Below, one piece after another: positions 33,042 to 42,586 of a stretch of DNA of 64,000 nt. Each line of letters begins with the position of its first letter. Positions within the stretch are counted from its first letter, which is position 1. The DNA is from Clostridium_AM sp963780135 (GTDB lineage: Bacteria; Bacillota; Clostridia; Clostridiales; Clostridiaceae). A program made the position numbers and the translations under genes. The notes beneath the pieces were generated by a model, which worked only from the letters and a program-made list of their open reading frames with translations, was not told the DNA's origin and did not search any database. Location of the stretch: positions 3,658,001 through 3,722,000 of the forward strand of contig CAWAAR010000003.1 of the NCBI GenBank assembly GCA_963780135.1. Direction: 5' to 3'.

Positions 33042-34610
33042 ATGAACTTTTTTAAAAAAAACGACTTGGAAAACAATAAAGTAAATGAACCTATTTCTAA
33101 TATAAGTGAAGATATAAGTGAAAATATAACCAAGATAAAAAATGATTTTGGCTATAGCTCTGACCTTAAAGTTGATTATTTTAAATTTGATAATAATAAG
33201 GACTTAATTTGTGCAAATATATATATAAAAACTTTAGTAGATAAAAGTATTCTAAACACTTTGTCTTTAGAACTTAATAATTTAAAATGCCAAGACTACA
33301 GCCCAAAATCTGACATGAATTTTGATACATTAATGGGTTGTTTTTCCGGGTTAAGAGATGCAAAAGAAGGATTAAATTATGAAACTCTTTATGATGATTT
33401 GTTATCGGGTAATACTGTATTTTTAATTGATGGTTTCAATAAGTTTTTTACAGTAGTTACAACTACTGATGAAGGCAGATCTGTTCAGGAACCTACTTCC
33501 CAAACTATAATAAGAGGACCCAAAGACGGATTTACAGAAAAAATAAATTGCAATATTTTGCTTATTAGAAGAAGAATAAAAAGCAAAGATTTAAGAGTAG
33601 AAAATTTATCTATAGGAAGTGTAACCAAAACTTCAATAAGTTTAATGTACATTGACAAAATAGCAAAATATGAAATTGTACAGGAAATAAGATTTAGGCT
33701 TGGTAAAATAAAAATTGACTGTATTCTGGAAAGTGGATATATTGAAGAATTAATCAAAGATGACAGGCATTCCATATTTCCTACTTTTTTAAATTCCGAA
33801 AAGCCTGATTCCGTTGTTGCAGCTTTACTTGAAGGTAAAGTAGCAATTTTAATTGACGGTACACCTTATGTATTAACAGCACCTGCACTCATGGTTGAAT
33901 TTTTTCAAGTTAGCGAAGACTATTATCATCACTATATTATATCTTCTACCATGCGCTTTTTAAGATATGTTGCTTTTTTTCTTACACTTTTAACACCAGC
34001 AACATATGTAGCAATAACAACTTTTCATCAGGAAATGATTCCCACTCCCTTACTTATCAGTATTGCAGCTCAACGTGAAGGAGTTCCTTTTCCTGTTTTA
34101 GTAGAAGCATTGACTATGGAATTCACATTTGAAATACTAAGAGAAGCTGGCATAAGAATGCCTAGAGCCATAGGGCCTGCTATTTCCATAGTAGGAGCTT
34201 TAGTACTTGGTCAGGCAGCAGTAGAAGCTGGTGTTATATCAGCTGCTATAGTTATTGTTGTTTCAATAACTGCCATATCAAGTTTTGCTGTACCTAATTA
34301 TGAAATGTCAAACGCTATAAGGATAATGAGGTTTACTTTAATGCTTATGGCAGGGTTCCTTGGACTATATGGAGTATTTATGGGATTAATTATCCTGACA
34401 CTTCATTTGTGCAAAATAAAATCCATAGGAATTCCCTATTTGACACCTATTGCACCTAAAGTAAAAGGTGGAAACAAAGATACCATTTTTAGATTTCCAC
34501 TATGGAAAATGAAATACAGACCTGCTTATATTAGTAAGACTAATAAGGCACGAGTGAATGAAAAAAATCCTGTAACCTCAAGTCAAAAGAAAAAGCCAGA
34601 ATTAAGGTGA
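33042..34610 (+). CDS. spore germination protein, GerA family A subunit
   Basis: A 522-residue GerA-type germinant-receptor A subunit. It has a large hydrophilic N-terminal domain (about residues 1-285, with LLSGNTVFLIDG and LRVENLSIGSVTKTSISLMYID) and a C-terminal membrane region with MRFLRYVAFFLTLLTPATYVAI, QREGVPFPVLVEALTMEFTFEILREAGIRMP and GPAISIVGALVLGQAAVEAG, all characteristic. ATG at 33042 follows GGGAG. First gene of the operon A-C-small-B-B. The receptor sits in the inner membrane of the spore and senses nutrients. Confidence 0.95.
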   Translation: MNFFKKNDLENNKVNEPISNISEDISENITKIKNDFGYSSDLKVDYFKFDNNKDLICANIYIKTLVDKSILNTLSLELNNLKCQDYSPKSDMNFDTLMGCFSGLRDAKEGLNYETLYDDLLSGNTVFLIDGFNKFFTVVTTTDEGRSVQEPTSQTIIRGPKDGFTEKINCNILLIRRRIKSKDLRVENLSIGSVTKTSISLMYIDKIAKYEIVQEIRFRLGKIKIDCILESGYIEELIKDDRHSIFPTFLNSEKPDSVVAALLEGKVAILIDGTPYVLTAPALMVEFFQVSEDYYHHYIISSTMRFLRYVAFFLTLLTPATYVAITTFHQEMIPTPLLISIAAQREGVPFPVLVEALTMEFTFEILREAGIRMPRAIGPAISIVGALVLGQAAVEAGVISAAIVIVVSITAISSFAVPNYEMSNAIRIMRFTLMLMAGFLGLYGVFMGLIILTLHLCKIKSIGIPYLTPIAPKVKGGNKDTIFRFPLWKMKYRPAYISKTNKARVNEKNPVTSSQKKKPELR

Positions 34611-34615
34611 TAACT

Positions 34616-35812
34616 ATGAAGTTTAAAAAGATATGGGGTATTTTTATTATATTGCCAAGTATATTTTTCACTGGATGTTGGAGCAGCCATGAAATAAATA
34701 CTCTTGCAATTACTGTATCTATTGGTATTGATAAAACAGAAAAGGGATATTTAATTTCTGAGCAAGTTATAAATCCAAAAGTTATAGCTTCTAAAAAATC
34801 AACAAATGAGTCTCCAGTTGTTTTATATACAGCGGAAGGAAGGGATTTAAATGAAGCAATCAGGAGTCTTACAGCAAAATCCCCAAGAAGAATATACAAC
34901 TCACACTTAAGGATAATTGTATTTGGTGAGAAGGCTGCAGAAGAGGGCATAAAGGATACCCTTGATTATTTTGCACGTGACCATGCATATCGTACCGATT
35001 TTTACTTTGTAGTGGCTAAAAATACAACTGCAAAAGAGATTTTGAGCGTGTTAAGTCCTATAGAATCAATACCTGCAATTGATATGTATAATTCTCTTGA
35101 AATATCTAGCAAAGATTGGGCACCTACAAAAACTATTAGAATTATTGAACTGGTAAACTCTATTATTTCAGCTGGAAAAAATCCTGTAATTACAGGCGTC
35201 GAGATTATTGACGGTAAGGTTACTCCAACTTCTACAGAAGTTTTAAAACAAAGTAATGAAATAAAAAAAATACAATATACCGAACTTGGTGCTTTTAAAA
35301 AAGATAAGCTTATAGGATGGTTACAACAAGATGAAAGCAAGGGATATAATTATATTACTGGAAATGTAAAAAGAACAATAGGATATGCGTACTATAGTGA
35401 TACAGTGAAAATTACAGCTGAAGTTACAAATGCTAAATCAAATATGAAAGTTTCTTTAATAAATGGAAAACCTGCTATCAATGTTACAATCAATGTACAA
35501 CAAAATATTGCAGCAGTAGAAGGAGATTTTGATGTTTCTAAGGAGGATAACAAAAAAATATTAAATGGATTAAGTGAAAAAAAAATCAAATCAATATGTG
35601 AAAAATCAGTAAATAAAGCACAAAACCAATTAAAAACTGATATTTTTGGTTTCGGAGAGGCAGTACGCAGGAAGAATCCTAAGCTGTGGGAAAAAATCAA
35701 AGACAACTGGAATACTGAATTTACACAGCTTCCAGTAAATATTACAGTGAAAGTAAAAACAAATCAGCTGGGTGAAATCACAAAATCGTTCTTTATTAAG
35801 GAGAAAGAGTAA
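34616..35812 (+). CDS. Ger(x)C family germination lipoprotein, C subunit
   Basis: A 398-residue lipoprotein with signal peptide ending in the lipobox FFTGC, then the family opening WSSHEINTLAITVSIGIDKTEKGYLI and later AEGRDLNEAIRSLTAKSPRRIYNSH. ATG at 34616 is chosen because AGGTGA lies just before it; a GTG at 34607 overlaps the A-subunit stop. It forms the germinant receptor with the A and B subunits. Its last bases carry the ribosome site of the small membrane gene that follows. Confidence 0.92.
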   Translation: MKFKKIWGIFIILPSIFFTGCWSSHEINTLAITVSIGIDKTEKGYLISEQVINPKVIASKKSTNESPVVLYTAEGRDLNEAIRSLTAKSPRRIYNSHLRIIVFGEKAAEEGIKDTLDYFARDHAYRTDFYFVVAKNTTAKEILSVLSPIESIPAIDMYNSLEISSKDWAPTKTIRIIELVNSIISAGKNPVITGVEIIDGKVTPTSTEVLKQSNEIKKIQYTELGAFKKDKLIGWLQQDESKGYNYITGNVKRTIGYAYYSDTVKITAEVTNAKSNMKVSLINGKPAINVTINVQQNIAAVEGDFDVSKEDNKKILNGLSEKKIKSICEKSVNKAQNQLKTDIFGFGEAVRRKNPKLWEKIKDNWNTEFTQLPVNITVKVKTNQLGEITKSFFIKEKE

Positions 35813-35813
35813 A

Positions 35814-36053
35814 ATGTTTATAGTATCTATTTTAGGTGTATTAGTGTTCAGCACTGTACTATGTATTATAGAAATACCAAAAATGCTAAAACAAAATCTT
35901 TACAGAGAATTATGTACATTTTTAGTATTGCTTGGACTAGGCACAGTACTTGCAATACTTAAAAGTCTTAATGTGGAGATACCTAATCCTTCAGACTTTA
36001 TAAAGTGGGTGTATTCTCCTATTACTACTGTCCTAAAATCATTCTTAAAATGA
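35814..36053 (+). CDS. small two-helix membrane protein of the germination operon (candidate D subunit)
   Basis: A 79-residue protein with two hydrophobic segments (MFIVSILGVLVFSTVLCI and LCTFLVLLGLGTVLAIL) and a short C-terminal tail. ATG at 35814 has AAGGAG 11 bases upstream and lies 1 base after the C-subunit stop, so translation is coupled. Small two-helix proteins encoded in Bacillus germinant-receptor operons (D subunits) modulate receptor function; the position and topology suggest an equivalent here, but I see no clear sequence relationship. Confidence 0.75.
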   Translation: MFIVSILGVLVFSTVLCIIEIPKMLKQNLYRELCTFLVLLGLGTVLAILKSLNVEIPNPSDFIKWVYSPITTVLKSFLK

Positions 36054-36066
36054 GGTATAGAATATT

Positions 36067-37161
36067 ATGGATAAAGTAAAAATAACAAATCACCAGGTAT
36101 TTGCCTTAACTGCAAGTTTTACATGTGGATCGGGATTCCTTGCTATTTCTGCTTCAGTAGCACACTTCTCAAAGCAGGATTCCTGGATTTCGGTGTTACT
36201 TACTATGGCATTTGGTCTACTTGAAACATGGTTAATTTGTTTTTTATGGAGTCATTATCCTGGTAAAACATATGTTGAAATGATAAAGCAAATATTTGGA
36301 AAATACATCGGTTCTATTATTGCAAGTGGTTTTGTGTTTTTTTGTTTATTATCTGAGTCACAAATAATATGTTATATAGGTGATTTTATAACTACACAAG
36401 CCATGACTGAAACACCCGCTTATTTAATAAACATAGTGTTTTTTATAACAGTGGCAGTAGCGCTTTTATATGGATTAGAAGTAATAGTTCGTTCTTATGA
36501 GATATTCATATATTTTGTTTCATTTTTATTTATTTTATCAATGATATTGGTTTTACCTAATGCAAGAATAGAGAATCTGCAGCCTGTACTTGAAAAAGGT
36601 ATTACTCCTATTTTAAAAGGTTTAACCTTTTTGTCCCCCTATTTAACATTTCCTGTTATTATTTTGCTTATGATATTTCCCACTAACATTGATAATACAA
36701 TGGAATCGAAGAAATCATTTATTAAAGGCTATTTATGGGGGGGATCTCTGATATTTATTTCTGTTCTTGTTTCAACATTAGTACTTGGAAGTGCAATAAC
36801 TACAGCTTCACAGTATCCAGTTTATATACTTGCCAAAGAAATAAATGTTGGTGTGATTTTTACAAGACTGGAATTTATTACTGCAGCTGTATGGATTATT
36901 ACGTTGCTGGCTAGAGGAATATTATACTTTTATGCAGGGCTTATAGGTTTTTCACAGCTTTTAAAGTTAAAAGACCATAAAAAGATTATTTTGCCGCTAG
37001 GTCTTATTTCACTAGTAATGTCAGGAGTTGTATATACAGATGTTATTTATAAATCAGTTTGGGATGATTTTGTTTGGCCGCCTTTTGTATCAACATTTGG
37101 ATTAATTTTGCCCGTAGTAATGATGGTTGGCTTTTATGTAAAAAATAGATATCAGCATTGA
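36067..37161 (+). CDS. GerB family germination permease, B subunit, first copy
   Basis: A 364-residue membrane protein of the GerAB/APC-like family with about ten helices. It begins MDKVKITNHQVFALTASFTCGSGF and carries the family segment LPNARIENLQPVLEKGITPILKG. The B subunit is the likely nutrient-binding component of the receptor. It lies 13 bases after the small membrane gene and 13 before a second GerB copy, with an AGGTATAG-type ribosome site. Confidence 0.92.
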   Translation: MDKVKITNHQVFALTASFTCGSGFLAISASVAHFSKQDSWISVLLTMAFGLLETWLICFLWSHYPGKTYVEMIKQIFGKYIGSIIASGFVFFCLLSESQIICYIGDFITTQAMTETPAYLINIVFFITVAVALLYGLEVIVRSYEIFIYFVSFLFILSMILVLPNARIENLQPVLEKGITPILKGLTFLSPYLTFPVIILLMIFPTNIDNTMESKKSFIKGYLWGGSLIFISVLVSTLVLGSAITTASQYPVYILAKEINVGVIFTRLEFITAAVWIITLLARGILYFYAGLIGFSQLLKLKDHKKIILPLGLISLVMSGVVYTDVIYKSVWDDFVWPPFVSTFGLILPVVMMVGFYVKNRYQH

Positions 37162-37174
37162 AGAGGTAGATCAT

Positions 37175-38284
37175 ATGGATAAAATAAAAATTACAAATCA
37201 TCAGCTTTTTTCATTAACCGCTAACGGTTCAATTGGAGGTTCAGTTATTGTTATCTCTTCTTTATTAGTAAGTATAGCAAAACAGGACGCATGGATTACA
37301 GCATTAGTTACTCCTATGTTTGGCATACCGATAATATGGATATATTGGTTTTTAGGCAGTAAATATCCCAACATGACATTGGTTGGGATAACAAAAAAAA
37401 TACTAGGGAAATGGATTGGCTCAATTATTTCAGTTGGTTTTGTATTTTTATTTTTAGAAATTACTTGTCACATACCATGGTATGTTGGGAACTTTATAAA
37501 TACTCAAGCTTTAAATGAAACACCAGCATATGTTATAAGATCATTATTTGCCCTAGCAATTGTTATAGCTGTATTATATGGTATTGAAACAACTGCACGT
37601 GCTTCTGAGCTATTTATATATTTTGTTTCATTCTCCTTTATTATAGCAATGATTCTTGTTTTACCCAATGCAAGAATAGAGAATTTGCAGCCTGTACTTG
37701 AAAAAGGAATTATTCCAATACTAAAAAGTTCAGTGTTTTTATCATGTTTTATAACGTTTCCTTTAATTACTTTAATGATGATATATCCCATTAATCTCAA
37801 TAATATATCACAAGCTAAAAGGTCTCTTTTTAAAGGTTATTTATGTTCTAGCTTTATAATTTTTATTACAATACTTATGTCAATATTGGTATTAGGTACT
37901 GCCCTAACTTCTAAATCTCAGTATCCCACATATTTACTTGCAAAAGAAATAGATGTAGGTATTATATTTTCAAGGCTTGAATTTGTAATTGCTGCCATAT
38001 GGATTGTCACACAATTTATTATAGGTACATTATTTTTTTATGCAGGTGTTATAGGACTTTCTGAGTTACTTGGATTAAGAAATCATAAAAAGATAGTTAT
38101 GCCACTAGGACTTATTGCACTCGTAATGTCAGGGGTCGTTCTCCCAAATGCTGAATATGAAGCAAATTGGGTTAGTCTTGTTTGGACACCTTATATTATT
38201 ACATACGCACTAATTCTACCTATTTTATTACTAATTATTTTTTGGATAAAAAATTTTTTCCGATGTAAAACAAGTGATTCTTAA
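37175..38284 (+). CDS. GerB family germination permease, B subunit, second copy
   Basis: A 369-residue paralogue of the preceding GerB, opening MDKIKITNHQLFSLTANGS and sharing the LVLPNARIENLQPVLEKGI block exactly. The rest is clearly diverged (for instance the membrane helix ITCHIPWYVGNFINTQALNE), so the two may bind different germinants or form alternative receptors with the single A and C subunits. Start ATG with an AAGAGG site. Last gene of the operon. Confidence 0.92.
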   Translation: MDKIKITNHQLFSLTANGSIGGSVIVISSLLVSIAKQDAWITALVTPMFGIPIIWIYWFLGSKYPNMTLVGITKKILGKWIGSIISVGFVFLFLEITCHIPWYVGNFINTQALNETPAYVIRSLFALAIVIAVLYGIETTARASELFIYFVSFSFIIAMILVLPNARIENLQPVLEKGIIPILKSSVFLSCFITFPLITLMMIYPINLNNISQAKRSLFKGYLCSSFIIFITILMSILVLGTALTSKSQYPTYLLAKEIDVGIIFSRLEFVIAAIWIVTQFIIGTLFFYAGVIGLSELLGLRNHKKIVMPLGLIALVMSGVVLPNAEYEANWVSLVWTPYIITYALILPILLLIIFWIKNFFRCKTSDS

Positions 38285-38317
38285 AAACAAGGCATACTTA
38301 GAAGTACACCTTGTTAA
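38284..38317. terminator. short bidirectional terminator
   Basis: TAAAAACAAGG and CCTTGTTAAAA form a hairpin between the convergent gerB and nitroreductase genes. The stem is only about 7-9 bp. Confidence 0.45.
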
Positions 38318-38331
38318 AAGTAATTTTACAC

Positions 38332-39072
38332 TTATTTATCATTTTTAAACCCTTGAGATTTCATTGTAGGATAAACTTTAGGGAAATAGACACTCTTATA
38401 TACTCCAGAAGTTTGATTACTCCAGTTTACTTCTTGATCTCTATGGATTTCTTTTAAGTATATATCCATTTCTTCATCATATTTATCTATAGCTGGTTTT
38501 AAAACTTCTTTATTGTATTTATCACTATGCTTAAAAGTTTCCAAAGGAAGTCTTGGTTTCTTCTTAGAGTTATTCTCAGCATAACCAACTACCAGTCCAG
38601 CTATTGGATAAGTATATTGTGGCAAATCTAATAATTTAATTAACTCTTCAGGATTATTTCTTATACCTCCAATAGGAACAATTCCAAGCCCCATAGATTC
38701 TGCAGCAATAATAGCAGCACCCATAGCTAGACCAGCATCAAAGGTTCCCACCATTGAACCTTCTACACTTTCATGTATAACTTGAGGGTTATCTGTTTTT
38801 TCACCAGCCAAATAAGTTTTGTAAAAATCCATAACAAATACTAAAAATACAGGTGCCTCGGCTATCCACGGTTGTCCTCCTGCTAATTCAGAAATTTTAG
38901 CTTTTTTATCAGTATCTCTAACTACAATTACTGATGTCTGTTGACCATTTATGGAACTTGGCATGGATTGAGCTGAAAGTAAAATTTCATCTAATATTTT
39001 TTCTGAAACCTCTTTATTTAAATAGGATCTTATAGATCTATGATTTTGGATTGATTTTATTATATCATTCAT
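38332..39072 (-). CDS. NfsA-like flavin nitroreductase
   Basis: A 246-residue FMN-dependent nitroreductase. Features are the N-terminal IQNHRSIRSYLNKEVSEKIL, SAQSMPSSINGQQTSVIVVRD, GTFDAGLAMGAAIIAAESMGLGIVPIGGIR and the C-terminal NfsA-type extension ending KVYPTMKSQGF. It has no ferredoxin domain, so NAD(P)H is the probable electron donor. Monocistronic. Substrates may be nitroaromatics, quinones or flavins. Confidence 0.88.
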   Translation of the reverse strand: MNDIIKSIQNHRSIRSYLNKEVSEKILDEILLSAQSMPSSINGQQTSVIVVRDTDKKAKISELAGGQPWIAEAPVFLVFVMDFYKTYLAGEKTDNPQVIHESVEGSMVGTFDAGLAMGAAIIAAESMGLGIVPIGGIRNNPEELIKLLDLPQYTYPIAGLVVGYAENNSKKKPRLPLETFKHSDKYNKEVLKPAIDKYDEEMDIYLKEIHRDQEVNWSNQTSGVYKSVYFPKVYPTMKSQGFKNDK

Positions 39073-39506
39073 TTTTTAAATCCCCTTTGCATTAATTTAA
39101 ATTCAATATCATTTAATAATAATTATCTTCTAATAATATTATACTACTAATTTCAAATATAACAAGGATTTATTACTAAAAAATATTGTTTGAATTTTAC
39201 GATCTGTTTTTTTAATGCATTTTCAAAATTAGCCATATACTATTTCTAAAAATAATTTATTCCATAATATTTTATCCGATTGCTACCATTACTACGACTC
39301 ACTTGATTATATCAGTTAAAACATTTTAAGCAATTAATTGATGCACAGCTTTAGCAACAAATCTTATTTGTCAAAATTTTTCGAAGATTATCATAATATT
39401 CGATTTACTTATGAATGAAATTATGGTAAATTTAATTTAAAATATATAATTTTGTCTACAATATTAAATAGAATAAAATAAACAAGCTTTTAAGGGGGAT
39501 ACAAAA
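39073..39506. other. 434-base divergent intergenic region
   Basis: The gap between the nitroreductase and the chemoreceptor holds AT-rich promoter-like sequence but no clear riboswitch, operator or open reading frame. I see nothing further that I can support. Confidence 0.5.
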
Positions 39507-41168
39507 ATGTCTTTTGGTAGAAAACTTGCTTCAATTCTTATTCTTACTGTAATCATAGTTATAACATCATGCTTGGCTTTGATTTACTCTAAAAGCTATA
39601 ATATGGTAATATCTCAATCAGAAGAAAAAGTTTCTAATATAATAAAAACTTTTGATTCTACTACAAGTACTGTAGAAAACAAAGAAAATGATAAAGGAAT
39701 TAACGAAGCATTTCAAAGTAATCTAAAATTATTAAAATCAAACATGCGCGAATTAGATGAATTTACTATATACAAACTAGGAAATAACGCTAAAGCTGTA
39801 GCCTCTAATGACGAAAGTAAATTAGGGAAAAAAACTGATCCTGAAGATGAAGAAGCTGCTAAAAACGATAAAACTGTAGTAATTGTTGAAAAAGAAGATG
39901 GCAAAACAATAATAGATGTTACAGCCCCACTACATTCAGCTGGAAAAATAGTTTATGTTGCAGGAGTTAAATTTTCAATAGAAGATGAAATAGAAGTAAT
40001 TAATAAATTACTTCTGCAAATAGTATTAATAGGTATTTTGTCAATTGTTGTAATTATACTTATAATGGTGTTTTTAGGGAAGCGTGGATTAAAAGACACA
40101 TCCAAGCAGCTACATAAATTAATGCTGGTTTCAAAAGAAGTTTCAGAAGGAAACTTACTAGCTAAAGCAGAAATCCACAGCACGGATGATATAGGCATTG
40201 TTGCAAACAACTTTAATATAATGGTGGATAATATGAAAGTTCTAATTGAAAATGCTAAAACTATGAGTGATAAGGTTACCAAAATTTCAGAAGAAATTGC
40301 TGCATCTTCAAACCAATCAGCTCTAGCATCAGAAGAAATTGCAACTACAACTGGAAAATTGTCAAAAAATGCCCTAGAACAAGCTTTGGTTATGGACGAA
40401 GGCCGTACTAGAGTTGAAAATATTGTAACAAATCTTGAAGAAATAGCTGTCAATTCTTCTAATTCTGTAGATCTTACATTGAAAGCATCAAAAGCTGTAG
40501 AAGCTGGAGTCCAAACTATTGAATATCAAAAGATAAAAATGCAGGACAACAAAAAAGCTGTAATTAATTTAAATCTTGTTGTAGTTGCTTTGTCACAGCA
40601 ATCTAATGAAATAGGTAGTATCATATCAGTTATAAATAGTATAGCAGAACAAACCAATTTACTTGCATTAAATGCTGCCATAGAAGCAGCTGGTGCAGGA
40701 CAATTTGGAAGAGGATTTTCTGTAGTTGCAGAAGAAGTAAAAAAATTGTCAGAAAGATCAAGAGAGTCAACCGAAAAAATTAGTGCCTTGATTCTTCAGG
40801 TACAGGAACATTTAAAAAATGCTGTTATTGAAATGAATAAATCAGAAGAAGCTGTAGCACATCAGCAAGAAGCCTTAACAGATACTGCAAACAAATTTGA
40901 TGAAATAAGCAGTGCAGTTTCAGGGGTTACAAATAAGATTAAACAAGTGGCCGAATCAACTATTAATATTAATTCTGAAACTAAAATTGTAGGGAAAAAT
41001 ATACATGATATTTCTAAAAAAGCAGACACAAATGCAAACAGTACTGAGGAGGTTTCAGCTTCAACTGAAGAACAAGCTGCCATATCACAACAAATAGCTG
41101 AATCTGCTAAAAATCTTTCAGCTTTTGCTAAAAACTTAAAGGATAATTTAGATAAATTCAGGTGTTAG
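39507..41168 (+). CDS. methyl-accepting chemotaxis protein, short Cache-like sensor
   Basis: A 553-residue chemoreceptor. One helix at residues about 8-28, an extracellular domain of about 145 residues ending in IIDVTAPLHSAGKIVYVAGVKFS (single-Cache-like), a second helix (IVLIGILSIVVIILIMVFL), a HAMP region and a full signalling domain with tip NLLALNAAIEAAGAGQFGRGF. The tip reads EAAGAG where most receptors have EAARAG, so one tip arginine is replaced by glycine, which could affect coupling to CheA/CheW. Start ATG with AAGGGGG. Ligand unknown. Confidence 0.9.
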   Translation: MSFGRKLASILILTVIIVITSCLALIYSKSYNMVISQSEEKVSNIIKTFDSTTSTVENKENDKGINEAFQSNLKLLKSNMRELDEFTIYKLGNNAKAVASNDESKLGKKTDPEDEEAAKNDKTVVIVEKEDGKTIIDVTAPLHSAGKIVYVAGVKFSIEDEIEVINKLLLQIVLIGILSIVVIILIMVFLGKRGLKDTSKQLHKLMLVSKEVSEGNLLAKAEIHSTDDIGIVANNFNIMVDNMKVLIENAKTMSDKVTKISEEIAASSNQSALASEEIATTTGKLSKNALEQALVMDEGRTRVENIVTNLEEIAVNSSNSVDLTLKASKAVEAGVQTIEYQKIKMQDNKKAVINLNLVVVALSQQSNEIGSIISVINSIAEQTNLLALNAAIEAAGAGQFGRGFSVVAEEVKKLSERSRESTEKISALILQVQEHLKNAVIEMNKSEEAVAHQQEALTDTANKFDEISSAVSGVTNKIKQVAESTININSETKIVGKNIHDISKKADTNANSTEEVSASTEEQAAISQQIAESAKNLSAFAKNLKDNLDKFRC

Positions 41169-41252
41169 CAAAGAACTATATTTTAATAAATTCACCCATA
41201 ACTATCAATTATACATTGTCAATTTTCAACCATTTTAAAAAATAAATATGAT

Positions 41253-41296
41253 AAAAAGGACTGCCACACTAGTTTCTTAGTACAACAGTCCTTTTT
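41253..41296. terminator. bidirectional terminator of the GGCTGYCRCA repeat family
   Basis: AAAAAGGACTG and CAGTCCTTTTT pair perfectly around a loop containing CCACACTAG. Upstream sequence TTGTCAATTTTCAACCATTTT recurs at 30573 and near 46148, marking a dispersed element. Confidence 0.8.
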
Positions 41297-41304
41297 CTTC
41301 ATAT

Positions 41305-41835
41305 TTATTTTACAAAATCTATTCCTTTTTGAATAGCATTTTTGTTTGATTCAAAGAATTTTTCTTTTCCATGAGCTTTTAAAGAATCTAGTAATGCTTC
41401 TATAGAAACTATTCCTGTTTCTTTAACAAGTGCTCCTAAAAGAATCATGTTAGCAATTTTCTTACTTCCTAATTCTTCTGCTATACTTTGAGCTGGTATT
41501 GCTATAATCTTTAAATCAGTTCTCTTTGGAACTACATCTACTAAATCTGAATCCATTATTACAACTCCATTAGGCTCTAAAATGTCTTCAAATTTTTCAA
41601 GTGAAGGTCTATTCATTACAACTATAGTGTCAGCTTTAGTAACTATTGGTGAGCCTATGCTCTCATTAGTTAGTATAACTGAACAATTAGCTGTACCACC
41701 TCTCATTTCTGGTCCATAAGATGGAAGCCATGAAACATTTAAATTAGCATCCATTCCTGCATATGCAAGAAATTTACCCATTGATAATATACCCTGTCCG
41801 CCAAATCCAGCGAAAATTATTTGTTGTGATGCCAT
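41305..41835 (-). CDS. 2-oxoacid:ferredoxin oxidoreductase, gamma subunit
   Basis: A 176-residue gamma-subunit domain, opening QQIIFAGFGGQGILSMGKFLAYAG with the conserved SYGPEMRGGTANCSVILT segment. It forms the VOR/KOR complex with the two products encoded upstream and the ferredoxin-like subunit. One base separates it from the beta-subunit gene. In the reaction a branched-chain or other 2-oxoacid plus CoA gives acyl-CoA, CO2 and reduced ferredoxin. Substrate choice between 2-oxoisovalerate and 2-oxoglutarate cannot be fixed from sequence. Confidence 0.9.
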   Translation of the reverse strand: MASQQIIFAGFGGQGILSMGKFLAYAGMDANLNVSWLPSYGPEMRGGTANCSVILTNESIGSPIVTKADTIVVMNRPSLEKFEDILEPNGVVIMDSDLVDVVPKRTDLKIIAIPAQSIAEELGSKKIANMILLGALVKETGIVSIEALLDSLKAHGKEKFFESNKNAIQKGIDFVK

Positions 41836-41836
41836 T

Positions 41837-42586
41837 TTATTTCACCTCCGCAGAAAGATCTTTTTTTACACCAAGAGGATAATATGGAATCATATTTTCT
41901 CTTAGCCATTTCATTGATTCTGAAGGTGATAATCCCCAGTTAGTTGGGCAGATTGATAACACTTCTATAAGTGAAAAACCTTTTCCTTCTAGCTGATTTT
42001 GGAATGCTTTCTTTATAGCTTTTTTAGCTTTTATTATATTTGGAACTGTATCTACAGATACTCTTTCTACATAATAAGCTCCTGTTAAAGTTGAAAGCAT
42101 TTCTGAAACTCTTACTGGGTATCCTGCAAGCTTAGGATCTCTACCATAAGGTGATGTTTCAGTTACTTGACCTATTAAAGTAGTTGGAGCCATCTGTCCT
42201 CCAGTCATACCATAAATACAGTTGTTTACAAATATTGATGTTATATTTTCTCCTCTTGCTGCTGCATGTACTATTTCAGCAGTACCTATAGCTGCAAGAT
42301 CTCCATCTCCTTGATATGTAAATACAACTTTATCTGGATTTGTTCTCTTTATTCCTGTAGCACAAGCTGGCGCTCTACCATGTGCAGCTTCAAACATATC
42401 ACAGGCAAAATAATTATAAGCTAAAACTGAACATCCAACTGGAGCTACCCCTATAGTTTTGTCTAATACGCCAAGCTCATCTATAACTTCAGCAACTAAT
42501 TTGTGAATTACACCATGAGTACATCCTGGACAATAATGTGTAGGCACATCTAATAATGCCTTTGGGTTTTCATATACTACTGCCAT
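41837..42586 (-). CDS. 2-oxoacid:ferredoxin oxidoreductase, beta (TPP-binding) subunit
   Basis: A 249-residue TPP-binding subunit. The opening HYCPGCTHGVIHKLVAEVI and the motif TYQGDGDLAAIGTAEIVHAAARGENITSIFVNN (GDGD then NN, binding magnesium and thiamine diphosphate) are diagnostic. It overlaps the alpha-subunit stop by one base, so the genes are translationally coupled. Assembles with the alpha, gamma and ferredoxin subunits. Confidence 0.93.
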   Translation of the reverse strand: MAVVYENPKALLDVPTHYCPGCTHGVIHKLVAEVIDELGVLDKTIGVAPVGCSVLAYNYFACDMFEAAHGRAPACATGIKRTNPDKVVFTYQGDGDLAAIGTAEIVHAAARGENITSIFVNNCIYGMTGGQMAPTTLIGQVTETSPYGRDPKLAGYPVRVSEMLSTLTGAYYVERVSVDTVPNIIKAKKAIKKAFQNQLEGKGFSLIEVLSICPTNWGLSPSESMKWLRENMIPYYPLGVKKDLSAEVK

